This document shows, piece after piece, positions 1 to 7,681 of a DNA stretch of 52,405 nucleotides; within the stretch, counting starts at the first letter, position 1; the number at the start of each line of letters is the position of its first letter. Source of the stretch: Pseudomonadota bacterium (GTDB lineage: Bacteria > Pseudomonadota > Alphaproteobacteria > Rhizobiales > Beijerinckiaceae); assembly GCA_023423995.1 (NCBI GenBank), contig JAFAEL010000148.1, positions 1 to 52,405 of the forward strand. Direction: 5' to 3'. The position numbers and the translations under genes were made by a program. The notes under the pieces were generated by a model. That model had not been told where the DNA came from, did no database searches, and saw nothing but the letters and a program-made list of their open reading frames with translations.

Positions 1-1969
1 CCCGCCACAGGACCGCCTCCGACTCCTCCGCCGCACCTTCGGCCGACAGGAAGGCTCGGGCCTCGGCCGTTCTGCGCGCCCGCACGGCCGCGATCCCCGA
101 CAGGATCAGCGTGTCACGCCGGCGCGCGAAGACGGCGTCCTCCGATCGGGCCAGGGCGAGAAGGCTCAGCGCCTCGTGGTTGAGCCCATTGGCGAGCATG
201 AAGCGCGCGAGCCGGAACCGCGCCTCCGCGCGCCCGGCGCGGGCGGCCTCCGCGTTGTCCCGGACCAGCGCGGCGTAGCGGTCGAACGCGCCGGATGCGG
301 CGTCCTGAACCCAGGCGTCGCGGGCGAGAACGAGGCGCGAGGCGGTTCCGCCATCCTCGCGGCCGCGGGAAGCGGGCGACAGCGTGAGGCCGACGTCGCG
401 GGCGATCAGGACCCCGTTCTGTCCCAGGGCGACGGAGACGTCATCCGCCCGCGCTTCCACCACCACGCCATGGATGGTCGAGGCGAGGCCGAACTCGACG
501 AAGCTGCGCGGCAGCGGCAATCCCTGGACGCGCCCGGAGGCGGTCACGACCGCGAGCTTCGCCCCGTCGCCGTCCCGGAGCCAGTGGGCGCGCGATGCCC
601 CCGCCATCCCGACCGCCACCAGCGGACGCCCGTGGGTATCGACGCCGCGCGAGACCTTCAGGGCATCGGATGGAAGCCCCCCGGCACTTCCGGTCGTCAG
701 CCGCCAGCCCTCGCCCTCGGCAAGGAACCGGACCGCCCCGGAGGAGGGCTCGGGCAGGCGGAGGACCGTGAGCCCGCCCTCGGCTCTGACGCTCAGCGGC
801 CTGAGGGACGGATCGGTAGCCGCGACGAGGGACGAGGTGTCGAGCCTGTCCTCCGTGTCGAAGGCGAGCGTCAGCACCCCACCCCGCCTGAAGGCCGCAG
901 CGGGCGTCCGCCGGCCGAACGGGAACACGATGGCGGTGCCATCCGCCGCCGCCTCCACCCGCGCAACGACCACGGAGGGCGCGGGGCCCTCGGCGGCCAT
1001 CACGCCGGGCTTGGCGGGCTCGGCGGGTGCCATTGCGGGCGGGCGTGATTGGGAGCCCCGGCGATCGCCTGCACCCGGCCCGGCGCCGCGCGCGTCCGGG
1101 GCGGGGATCGCCTGCAGGACAGGCGGCGGGACCTGCTCGGCAGGCTCGGGCAGCTCCTGCGGAGGCTGCGGCCTTGCGAGATCGAGGACCAGGCCATCCG
1201 GCTCGCGGAAGCTCTGGGCGTCGAAGCCGGCCGCGCGCCTGACCCGGATGGTCAGTCCGCCGGCGCCCGAGAGCGCTTCGAAATCCGCCACACCGGCCGT
1301 GAGCTTGGGCTTCGAGCCCGCCTGGTCGAACCTGACCTGTCCCTTGAAGGACAGCTCGACCTCCTCCCCGTCCTGTTTGACGTCGACCGGAAGGTCCGGC
1401 GGCACCTCGAACTGGAGCCTTGTCAGGGCGGGCATCTCGCCGATGCGCAGCCGCACGAGCCTTGGTGCCTCGGCCGGGCGGCCCCCAGCGGCCTTCAGCT
1501 TCGCTTCCGCGGTCTGGACGCGCGCGGCGAGCTCGGCCACGACCTCCGGCGGGAGCCCGGGCGGGAGGCCCGTCCACTTCGGCGGCAGGAGGTCGATGAA
1601 GACCCGCTCGGCGGCCTCGAGCACGTTGACGCGAACGGGCGCGGCGAGAGCGAGCCTCAGGCCCGTGCCGTCGGGATCGCGGCGGACCGTGCTGACATAC
1701 GGCGCCAGCTCGTTGGCGAGCTTCTCGGCCTTTACCTTGGACGGCTCGGCAAAGCTGATGACCAGCACGGAGTTGGCCGTCCGGGCCGAAACCTTGGTCG
1801 GCTGGTCGAACTGCAGCAGGACCCGGCCGAAGCCGTTCATCTTGGAGCCGGTGACGACCACCTCGCGAGCGGAGGCCGGCACTGCGCCCACGAGGAGCGC
1901 GAGGCAGGCGAGAAGCAGGGGTGCGAGCCGTCCGACAGCCGAGCCGGACCACCGGCCGGGAAATGGCAT
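1..1969 (-). CDS. Flagellar-cluster periplasmic protein, AMIN-like N-terminus with helical (TPR-like) C-terminal part; 3' end outside window
   Basis: The frame runs open from an ATG at 1969 to the left window edge, so at least 656 residues are encoded and the stop is not seen. The protein opens with a basic stretch and a hydrophobic segment ending near ASA, a likely Sec signal peptide. Residues about 35-115 look like an AMIN-type beta domain (VVVTGSKMNG, VLLQFDQPTKV, VLVISFAEPSK). The visible C-terminal end is Ala/Arg/Leu-rich helix (about residues 560-656), like the TPR-type proteins found beside motE in alphaproteobacterial flagellar clusters. It lies 94 bp downstream of motE on the same strand. 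A periplasmic role at the motor or peptidoglycan is inference. A second, CtrA-like half-conserved site sits in the 94-bp gap. The 500-residue frames on the other strand have no family resemblance and are treated as shadows. Confidence 0.72.
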   Translation of the reverse strand, partial: MPFPGRWSGSAVGRLAPLLLACLALLVGAVPASAREVVVTGSKMNGFGRVLLQFDQPTKVSARTANSVLVISFAEPSKVKAEKLANELAPYVSTVRRDPDGTGLRLALAAPVRVNVLEAAERVFIDLLPPKWTGLPPGLPPEVVAELAARVQTAEAKLKAAGGRPAEAPRLVRLRIGEMPALTRLQFEVPPDLPVDVKQDGEEVELSFKGQVRFDQAGSKPKLTAGVADFEALSGAGGLTIRVRRAAGFDAQSFREPDGLVLDLARPQPPQELPEPAEQVPPPVLQAIPAPDARGAGPGAGDRRGSQSRPPAMAPAEPAKPGVMAAEGPAPSVVVARVEAAADGTAIVFPFGRRTPAAAFRRGGVLTLAFDTEDRLDTSSLVAATDPSLRPLSVRAEGGLTVLRLPEPSSGAVRFLAEGEGWRLTTGSAGGLPSDALKVSRGVDTHGRPLVAVGMAGASRAHWLRDGDGAKLAVVTASGRVQGLPLPRSFVEFGLASTIHGVVVEARADDVSVALGQNGVLIARDVGLTLSPASRGREDGGTASRLVLARDAWVQDAASGAFDRYAALVRDNAEAARAGRAEARFRLARFMLANGLNHEALSLLALARSEDAVFARRRDTLILSGIAAVRARRTAEARAFLSAEGAAEESEAVLWR

Positions 1970-2042
1970 CTTCGACACCGATCAGACGAGCTGTTCTGGC
2001 TGAGCCGGGCTGCGTGGACGAGGCTACCCTACCGGTCTGCTG

Positions 2043-2057
2043 CTAACGCCCGCTTAA
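2043..2057. promoter_or_regulatory. CtrA-like site, one mismatch (CTAA-N7-TTAA)
   Basis: In the 94-bp gap between motE and the AMIN/TPR gene the sequence reads CTAACGCCCGCTTAA, one base off the CtrA consensus TTAA-N7-TTAA. It lies about 75 bp upstream of the start at 1969. The match is short and could be chance, but a full consensus box occurs in the same cluster at 3952-3966. Confidence 0.3.
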
Positions 2058-2063
2058 CCGAGA

Positions 2064-2903
2064 TCAGCGGCGAGCCATGGCGGGGCGCTCGATGGCCGGC
2101 AGTTCCCCTGGCGGAAGCGCTCCGGGCGTAGGCGCCGGCTTCACCTCCTGCCCGCCGCCTTCCGCCCGCTTGGCGAGCGCGACGGTGAGCTTCTCCGCGC
2201 TCTCCGGGCTCATCGCGGCGAGGACCTCGGCCATCTTCCGCGAATTCATCTGGGACACCACCGCGAGGAGCACGTCGAGCGGCAGGCGCTCGAAAACCCG
2301 CGCGGCCTCCTTCGGCTTCATGGTCTCGTACATGACCACGACGTTCCTGAGCACGGCCGGGTCGCCGGCATTCTTCGCGGCAGGGGCGTTCGCCTTCGCC
2401 GATTCATCGGCCGCCGCGGCCTTCATGGCGTTGAGCCGCTCGTCGAGCTTGCGCTCCTGTTCCTGGAGCATGCGCTCGCGCGCCTCCATCTCGCGCGAGC
2501 GCTGCTGGAGCTCCTCGCGACGCTCGCCGAGACGCTCGAGCAGGAGCCGCTCGCTCGGCGAGGGTGGATGAAGCGGCGGAGCCGGCTCGCGCTGGGCGGT
2601 GCTGTCCTCGGGCGGCGGAGCGCTTCCGTCCTCCTGCTTGGCGGGCAGGGAGCCGGTTGTGGTCGGCTCCTCCAGCTCGAAATTCGTCCGGGCATGGGTG
2701 AGGACGCGGCCGAAGCTCGCCTGTTTCGTCGCGGCCGGCGCGGGCGGAGGCGGTTCGGCCTGCGGCGGGGCTCCCGTTCCGAGGCTCGCGGAAAGACCCA
2801 GGACCTTCAGCCCGAGCATCGCGACGGCCGCCACGATGACGCCGTCGATCAGCCGGAAACTCGGGAGCTTTCCCGAACCCGGGAGCTTTCTCTTTGGCGT
2901 CAC
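2064..2903 (-). CDS. motE: MotE-family flagellar motor chaperone-like protein (MgtE N-like domain)
   Basis: The 279-residue product has an N-terminal membrane segment (about residues 18-36), a Pro/Ala-rich linker, a charged coiled coil (about 110-170, SERLLLERLGERREELQQRS) and a C-terminal MgtE_N-like helical domain (VVMYETMKPKEAARVFERLP, then MNSRKMAEVLAAMSP). This order is that of alphaproteobacterial MotE, which in rhizobia assists periplasmic motor proteins such as MotC. I chose the GTG at 2903 because it overlaps the upstream stop by 4 bp (GTGA), which suggests translational coupling; a longer open frame reaches 3167 but would lie inside the upstream gene. A related role in this organism is inference from family and position. 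Confidence 0.8.
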   Translation of the reverse strand: MTPKRKLPGSGKLPSFRLIDGVIVAAVAMLGLKVLGLSASLGTGAPPQAEPPPPAPAATKQASFGRVLTHARTNFELEEPTTTGSLPAKQEDGSAPPPEDSTAQREPAPPLHPPSPSERLLLERLGERREELQQRSREMEARERMLQEQERKLDERLNAMKAAAADESAKANAPAAKNAGDPAVLRNVVVMYETMKPKEAARVFERLPLDVLLAVVSQMNSRKMAEVLAAMSPESAEKLTVALAKRAEGGGQEVKPAPTPGALPPGELPAIERPAMARR

Positions 2904-3370
2904 GCCGCCCTGCTCTCGATGCGACGCGCACTCCGCTCCGCCAAGGCCTGCGCGGCCGCGAGGGCCGCGTCGAGGCCGGACCCGGCCCGAGGCTCCTCGG
3001 CAACGGGCACGGGCCGCACGGAGGTCTGGGCGTTCAGGGCGCGCCGCGTGCTGTCGAAGACGCGCTCGAGGCTGCCCATCACCTTTTCGCCGGCCGCCGT
3101 CGCCCGGGTGAGCTCCTGCGTCTGGCGATGCGCCATGTCCATGCGCTCGGCGAGGTCGCGGTCGCAATCGGCGAGCGCGGCGCGCAATCCGCCGACGGCG
3201 CGCTCGGCCCGCTCGGTCGCGCCGAGCAGTTCGGCGATCGTCGCCCGCATGGCGGCCTCGTCGGCCTTCAACCCGGAGATCCGGCGCGACAGCCGGACGG
3301 AGGACACGATCGTGGCCACGAGGAGGATGGCGACGAGCAGGTCCGCCGTGACGCTGAGAAGGCTACTCAT
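2900..3370 (-). CDS. DUF6468-type flagellar-cluster membrane protein
   Basis: The 156-residue protein has one N-terminal membrane helix (about residues 6-26, LLVAILLVATIVSSVRLSRR) followed by a long amphipathic helix or coiled coil (about 30-110) and an Ala/Arg-rich tail. This is the architecture of DUF6468 proteins, found beside fliL and motE in alphaproteobacterial flagellar loci. It follows fliL by 20 bp and overlaps motE by 4 bp, so the four leftward genes probably form one transcript. Its molecular function is not known. The gene fliM, which often sits between fliL and this family, is not present here. Confidence 0.75.
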   Translation of the reverse strand: MSSLLSVTADLLVAILLVATIVSSVRLSRRISGLKADEAAMRATIAELLGATERAERAVGGLRAALADCDRDLAERMDMAHRQTQELTRATAAGEKVMGSLERVFDSTRRALNAQTSVRPVPVAEEPRAGSGLDAALAAAQALAERSARRIESRAA

Positions 3371-3390
3371 CGGATTACGATCTCATCGGG

Positions 3391-3882
3391 CTACTGGACG
3401 ATCACGTCCTTGAAGAGGACCGCCTCGACGCGGCTCGGCGCGACCGCCACGTTCACCCGCCGCAGCAGCTCCTCCCTGAGGCGGTGGATGCCGCCCGAGC
3501 CCTCGAGGTCGCTTGCGCGCAGCTCGCGCAGGAAGACCTGGAAGATGTCCTCCACGCGCGGAAGCAGCGGCTGCACGTCAGCCACGATCTTGGGATCCCG
3601 CACCTCGAGCGCGGCCTTGAACTTGAGGAAGCGCGGTCGTTCCTGGTTCGGCTCGGCGGCGAGGTTCACGATCATCTCCCGCACGTCGACGAAGGCGACG
3701 GGCTTCTTCTCGGGAACGGCAGCCTGCTTCGCGCCCGCGCGGCCGAACATGAAGTACCCGCCCCCGCCGCCCGCGAGCGCGAGCACGGCCGCCAGGACGA
3801 TGACGAGCTTCTTCTTGCCGCCCTTCGGAGCGCCGGACTCGTCGGCGCCCTCTTCGGCCGCCTCCTTGGGCTTCTTCGCCAT
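3391..3882 (-). CDS. fliL: Flagellar basal body-associated protein FliL
   Basis: This 163-residue protein starts with a charged cytoplasmic tail (MAKKPKEAAEEGADES), then a single membrane helix at about residues 25-47 (VIVLAAVLALAGGGGGYFMF), then the periplasmic FliL domain with the conserved stretch FVDVREMIVNLA and a C-terminal LREELLRRVN helix ending in LFKDVIVQ. FliL surrounds the stator and strengthens motor torque. Length is normal for the family. It is the first gene of the leftward group, and a full CtrA box lies about 70 bp upstream of its start. Confidence 0.93.
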   Translation of the reverse strand: MAKKPKEAAEEGADESGAPKGGKKKLVIVLAAVLALAGGGGGYFMFGRAGAKQAAVPEKKPVAFVDVREMIVNLAAEPNQERPRFLKFKAALEVRDPKIVADVQPLLPRVEDIFQVFLRELRASDLEGSGGIHRLREELLRRVNVAVAPSRVEAVLFKDVIVQ

Positions 3883-3951
3883 GCTCTAGATGCGTCCGGC
3901 CTCGACTCTTGGTCGGGCGATGATCGTCGGGCAGAGCTTCGGTCCGCAGGG

Positions 3952-3966
3952 TTAACCGGCGGTTAA
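3952..3966. promoter_or_regulatory. CtrA-type binding box (TTAA-N7-TTAA)
   Basis: The sequence TTAACCGGCGGTTAA matches the full CtrA recognition consensus of two TTAA half-sites separated by 7 bp. It lies in the divergent fliL/flgF region, 70 bp from the fliL start. CtrA controls early flagellar genes in many alphaproteobacteria, so control of fliL-DUF6468-motE is a reasonable inference. Confidence 0.6.
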
Positions 3967-4082
3967 GTCGGTAATTTCTGCCGCCTAAAAGCTGCCGGCC
4001 CGCCCGTTCTGCACTCCATTCGGGATGGAGAAATATTGGCATAAGTACCTGTATTAACGTGATTTTCAGCGGAAAATCCGGT

Positions 4083-4097
4083 TGGCACGCCGGCTGC
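4083..4097 (+). promoter_or_regulatory. Sigma-54 (-24/-12) promoter upstream of flgF
   Basis: The sequence TGGCACGCCGGCTGC fits the RpoN consensus TGGCACG-N4-TTGC with one mismatch (C for the first T of TTGC). The invariant GG and GC are separated by exactly 10 bp. It lies 72 bp upstream of the flgF ATG, giving a transcript start near 4109. Rod and ring genes are RpoN-dependent in Caulobacter, which supports the call. No enhancer site was identified with confidence. Confidence 0.65.
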
Positions 4098-4168
4098 GAT
4101 GATGGGTCTGCCGGGTTCGCGCTGGGGAGCGTCGAGGGTCCGGCGGGGAATCACAGCGGGAGCGGTTC

Positions 4169-4915
4169 ATGCAGAACGCGCTGCTCGTCGGCCTGTCGCG
4201 CCAGATGGCGCTCCGGCGCGAGCTCGACGTCATCGCCAACAACGTGGCGAACGTCACGACGAATGGCTTCAAGGCGCGATCCTCGCGCTTCGAGAGCTTC
4301 CTGATGCCGAAGGCGAGCGGCGACGCGTTCAAGCGTCCCGACCGCTCGCTCGACTACGTCATCGACAAGGGCACGACGCTCGACGTTTCGGCGGGCGCGA
4401 TCGAGATCACGCGCAATCCGCTCGACGTCGCGATCCGGGGAGACGGCTTCTTCGCCGTCCAGACGGAGGCCGGCGAGCGCTACACGCGGAACGGCGCCTT
4501 CTCGCTGGATGCGCAGGGCCGCCTCGTGACCAGCGACGGCCACCTCGTGCTCGGCGACAATGGGCCGATCAGCTTCGACCGCAGCGAGACGGACATCTCC
4601 GTCGCGCCGGACGGGACGATCGCCTCCGCACAGGCGCAGCACGGCCGCCTCCGGGTGGTCCGCATCCCGGATAGCCGCGCGCTCAGGAACGAGGGCGGCA
4701 ACCTCTTCTCCGCCGCCGTCCCGGCCGAGCCCGCCGGCGCGACGAGCCGCCTGGAATCGGGCGCGCTCGAGCGCTCGAACGTCCGGGCCGTGCAGGAGAT
4801 GACGCGCCTGATCGAGGTCAACCGCGCCTATGCGAGCGTCGCCAGCATGGTCGGCCAGCTCGACGAATTGAAGCGGTCGGCCGTGTCGAAGCTTGGCGAC
4901 GCCCAGGCGGCCTGA
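4169..4915 (+). CDS. flgF: Flagellar proximal rod protein FlgF
   Basis: The 248-residue product has the flagellar rod N-terminal domain (NALLVGLSRQMALRRELDVI, IANNVANVTTNGFKA), the central FlgE/F/G domain (LDVAIRGDGFFAV, GERYTRNGAFSLDAQGRLVT) and the C-terminal helix (VNRAYASVASMV). FlgF forms part of the rod that crosses the periplasm. The start at 4169 follows a GGGAG ribosome site. It is the first gene of the rightward flgF-flgG-flgA-flgH group and lies 72 bp downstream of a sigma-54-type promoter. Confidence 0.95.
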   Translation: MQNALLVGLSRQMALRRELDVIANNVANVTTNGFKARSSRFESFLMPKASGDAFKRPDRSLDYVIDKGTTLDVSAGAIEITRNPLDVAIRGDGFFAVQTEAGERYTRNGAFSLDAQGRLVTSDGHLVLGDNGPISFDRSETDISVAPDGTIASAQAQHGRLRVVRIPDSRALRNEGGNLFSAAVPAEPAGATSRLESGALERSNVRAVQEMTRLIEVNRAYASVASMVGQLDELKRSAVSKLGDAQAA

Positions 4916-4926
4916 GGAGAGCCATC

Positions 4927-5718
4927 ATGCGCGCATTGCAGACGGCCGCGACCGGGATGGCGGCCCAGGAACTCAACGTCCAGACGATCTCGAACAACAT
5001 CGCGAACCTTCGCACCACCGGGTTCAAGCGGCAGCAGGCGCAGTTCCAGGACCTGCTCTACGAGAACCTCCGGCGGGCGGGGTCTGCGACCTCGGACCAG
5101 GGCACCCAGATGCCCGCCGGCCTGTCGATCGGCTCCGGCGTGAAGACGGTCTCGACCCCGCGGGACATGTCCCAGGGCAACCTGAACTCGACGGGTAAGC
5201 CCTACGACGTCGCCATCCGGGGCGAGGGCTACTTCAAGATCCGCATGCCGGACGGAACGGCCGCCTACACGCGGGACGGGTCGTTCAACCTCGACGCCCA
5301 GGGGCAGCTCGTCACGCAGAACGGCTACCTCGTCGAGCCGGGCATCACGGTGCCGCAGACCGCGACCGCGGTGTCGATCTCCAACCAGGGCATCGTCCAG
5401 GCGACGCTGCCCGGCCAGACCGCGCAGCAGAACATCGGCACGATCCAGCTCTCCCGGTTCATCAACAAGACCGGGCTGAACTCGGTCGGCGACAACCTCT
5501 TCACCGAGACCGCCGCCTCCGGCCAGGCGGTCGACGGCAACCCCGGCCAGGACGGGTTCGGCAACCTCCAGCAGAACTACCTGGAGGATGCGAACGTCAA
5601 CGCCGTCACGGAGATCTCCGGCCTGATCGCCGCCCAGCGCGCCTACGAGATGAACTCGAAGGTGATCACGGCCGCGGACCAGATGCTGTCCTCCACCAGC
5701 CAGATGTTCCGCGGCTGA
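4927..5718 (+). CDS. flgG: Flagellar distal rod protein FlgG
   Basis: At 263 residues this has normal FlgG length. It shows the N-terminal rod motif (LQTAATGMAAQELNVQTISN, NIANLRTTGFKRQQA), the central hook/rod domain (YDVAIRGEGYFKI, YTRDGSFNLDAQGQLVTQNG) and the C-terminal helix with LIAAQRAYEMNSKVI. FlgG forms the distal rod joining the basal body to the hook. A GAGGAG ribosome site precedes the ATG, which lies 11 bp after flgF. FlgF and FlgG are paralogues, and the product name follows the longer central domain and gene order. Confidence 0.96.
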   Translation: MRALQTAATGMAAQELNVQTISNNIANLRTTGFKRQQAQFQDLLYENLRRAGSATSDQGTQMPAGLSIGSGVKTVSTPRDMSQGNLNSTGKPYDVAIRGEGYFKIRMPDGTAAYTRDGSFNLDAQGQLVTQNGYLVEPGITVPQTATAVSISNQGIVQATLPGQTAQQNIGTIQLSRFINKTGLNSVGDNLFTETAASGQAVDGNPGQDGFGNLQQNYLEDANVNAVTEISGLIAAQRAYEMNSKVITAADQMLSSTSQMFRG

Positions 5719-5728
5719 GGTGGCGACG

Positions 5729-6721
5729 ATGATCCGCACCCTCCTCGCCTCCGCGCTCACCAGCGCCCTGCTCTGGTCCGGCGCGGCGCTCGCGGCCGAC
5801 CGGGCCGCCCTGCGCGGCGACGTCACGGCCCAGCGCGATACGCTCACCCTGGCCGACCTCGTCCATGGCGCGCCCGCCGCGATCGCGGACACGCCCGTGT
5901 TCCGGTCGCCGGCCCTCGGCCAGACCGGCACGATCCAGACGCGCCGGATCGTCGAGGCGGCCCAGGATCTCGGCCTCGCCCAGATCGAGACCGGTGGCCG
6001 GCTCCAGATCACGGTGTCGCGGGCCGCGCGGCAGATCGGGGCCGGCGAGATCGAGCAGGCCCTCCGCCGGGCGCTTGCCGAGAAGCTCGGCTTCGACCCT
6101 GCGGCGACCGGCGTCGCGTTCGACGGAGCCTCTCCGTCCCTCACGCTCGCTCCGGACCTCAAGGGCGACCTCGTGGCAGGCGACCTCGTCCTGGACCGGC
6201 GCTCGCGACGCCTCCAGGCCACGGTCTGGGTCGGGCCCTCCCCGACCGAGCGCCGCGCGTCCCTGCGCGTCACCGGCACGGTCGTCGACCTCGTCGAGGT
6301 CGCGGTCCTCACGCGGTCGCTCGAGCGCGGAGAGGTCGTGAAGGCGACGGACCTGTCGGTCGAGAAGCGGCCGCGCGAGCTGGTCTCGTCGGATGCCCTG
6401 CTCGACGGCACCCCGCTCGCCGGCCGCGTGGCGCGCCGCGCGCTCGGCGCCGGCACCTTCGTCAAGCTCGGCGACCTGGCCCGGCCCGAACTCGTCGGCA
6501 AGGGTGACATCATCAGCGCCGTCTACGAGGCGCCCGGGATCGTCCTCTCGATGCGCGTGAAGGCCAACGAGGGCGGCGCGCTCGGCGACGTCATCAGCAT
6601 CACCAACCCGGGATCCAAGAAGGCCGTCCCGGCCACCATCGTCGGCCCCGGACGCGTGTCCGTGCGGCCCGGCCAGACCGAACGCGTGGTCGCCGCAAGC
6701 GCCCTCCCTGTCCAGAACTGA
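5729..6721 (+). CDS. flgA: Flagellar P-ring assembly chaperone FlgA
   Basis: The 330-residue product has a Sec signal peptide (MIRTLLASALTSALLWSGAA) and a C-terminal SAF/FlgA domain (about residues 195-325: RSLERGEVVKATDLSVEKRP, LAGRVARRALGAGTFVK, GDVISITNPGSKKAVPATIV). FlgA acts in the periplasm to help FlgI form the P-ring. I chose the ATG at 5729 because a GAGG ribosome site overlaps the flgG stop at the right spacing; a GTG at 5720 would add three residues. The long N-terminal half is typical of alphaproteobacterial FlgA. The partner gene flgI is not in this group. Confidence 0.9.
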   Translation: MIRTLLASALTSALLWSGAALAADRAALRGDVTAQRDTLTLADLVHGAPAAIADTPVFRSPALGQTGTIQTRRIVEAAQDLGLAQIETGGRLQITVSRAARQIGAGEIEQALRRALAEKLGFDPAATGVAFDGASPSLTLAPDLKGDLVAGDLVLDRRSRRLQATVWVGPSPTERRASLRVTGTVVDLVEVAVLTRSLERGEVVKATDLSVEKRPRELVSSDALLDGTPLAGRVARRALGAGTFVKLGDLARPELVGKGDIISAVYEAPGIVLSMRVKANEGGALGDVISITNPGSKKAVPATIVGPGRVSVRPGQTERVVAASALPVQN

Positions 6722-6744
6722 CCCGCGAACACGCGAGGACGCCC

Positions 6745-7494
6745 ATGCTTACCCTCCCCTCCCCGGCGCGCGCCGCCCTCGGCCTGTCGCTCGTCGCCCT
6801 GACGCTCGGCGGCTGCGGCTCGCTCGACCGGCTGTCCAATGTCGGCAAGGCGCCCGACCTCTCGGCCATCCAGGATCCGACCGCCCAGCCCGGCTACAAG
6901 CCCGTCCGGATGCCGATGCCGAACCCGCAGCCGTCCTCCTACGCGGCCAACTCGCTCTGGCGCACAGGCTCGCGGGCCTTCTTCAAGGACCAGCGCGCGC
7001 AGCAGGTCGGCGACCTCGTGACCGTGCAGGTGAAGGTCACGGACAAGGCCAACCTCGATAACGAGACCAAACGGTCCCGCACGAGCGGCGACAAGCTCGG
7101 CATCCCGAACATGTTCGGCCTGGAGTCGAAGAACCTGCTGCCGGGATCCGACCCGAACTCCCTCGTCTCCTCGAGTTCGACGACCACCACCGAAGGCACC
7201 GGCTCGATCGCCCGCAAGGAAGAGCTCATCACGAATGTCGCGGCGGTCGTCACGCAGGTCCTGCCCAACGGCAATCTCGTCGTCGAGGGGAAGCAGGAGA
7301 TCCGGGTGAACTTCGAGGTCCGCGAACTCATCGTCGCAGGCATCATCCGGCCCGAGGACATCCAGGCCGACAACACAGTGGATTCGACGAAGATCGCCGA
7401 GGCGCGGATCGCCTATGGCGGACGTGGCCAGATCACCGACGTCCAGCAGCCCCGCTACGGGCAGCAGGTGATGGATATCATCCTGCCCTTCTGA
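6745..7494 (+). CDS. flgH: Flagellar L-ring lipoprotein FlgH
   Basis: This 249-residue protein has a lipoprotein signal with lipobox LTLGGC (cysteine near residue 25), then the FlgH domain: SLWRTGSRAFFKDQRAQQVG, DLVTVQVKVTDKANLDNETK, ITNVAAVVTQVLPNGNLVVE, and the ending YGQQVMDIILPF. FlgH forms the L-ring in the outer membrane around the rod. The gene follows flgA by 23 bp with a GAGG ribosome site. A strong hairpin follows, so it probably ends the operon. Confidence 0.95.
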   Translation: MLTLPSPARAALGLSLVALTLGGCGSLDRLSNVGKAPDLSAIQDPTAQPGYKPVRMPMPNPQPSSYAANSLWRTGSRAFFKDQRAQQVGDLVTVQVKVTDKANLDNETKRSRTSGDKLGIPNMFGLESKNLLPGSDPNSLVSSSSTTTTEGTGSIARKEELITNVAAVVTQVLPNGNLVVEGKQEIRVNFEVRELIVAGIIRPEDIQADNTVDSTKIAEARIAYGGRGQITDVQQPRYGQQVMDIILPF

Positions 7495-7549
7495 GCTCCC
7501 GTTCCCCGGGTGCAACGGCACGCTCCCCACGTCCGCCGCTGCACCCAAG

Positions 7550-7577
7550 GCGGCCCCGGCGCTCCCGCCGGGGCCGC
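7550..7577 (+). terminator. GC-rich hairpin after flgH
   Basis: An 11-bp perfect stem (GCGGCCCCGGC paired with GCCGGGGCCGC) closes a 6-base loop, 55 bp after the flgH stop. No clear T run follows, so it may need Rho or act as an RNA stabiliser. Confidence 0.5.
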
Positions 7578-7681
7578 ATCTCTGCTAGAGAACCGGCCAT
7601 GATCGCGCCATTCGAGCGCTGCGGTGCAGCCCGCCCGGCGAGCGGTGCCCCGACCAGCGCCAAGCCGTTCCCGAGGCGGGC

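Noticed and set aside
384..2003. Long plus-strand open frame of about 539 residues opposite the AMIN/TPR gene
   Set aside because: Ser/Arg/Pro-rich translation with no family pattern; the minus strand encodes a signal peptide and AMIN-like motifs in a frame that fits the flagellar operon.
4828..6513. Minus-strand open frame of about 561 residues across flgG and flgA
   Set aside because: Shadow of genes with clear flagellar motifs; its Arg/Ser-rich composition is typical of antisense frames at high GC.
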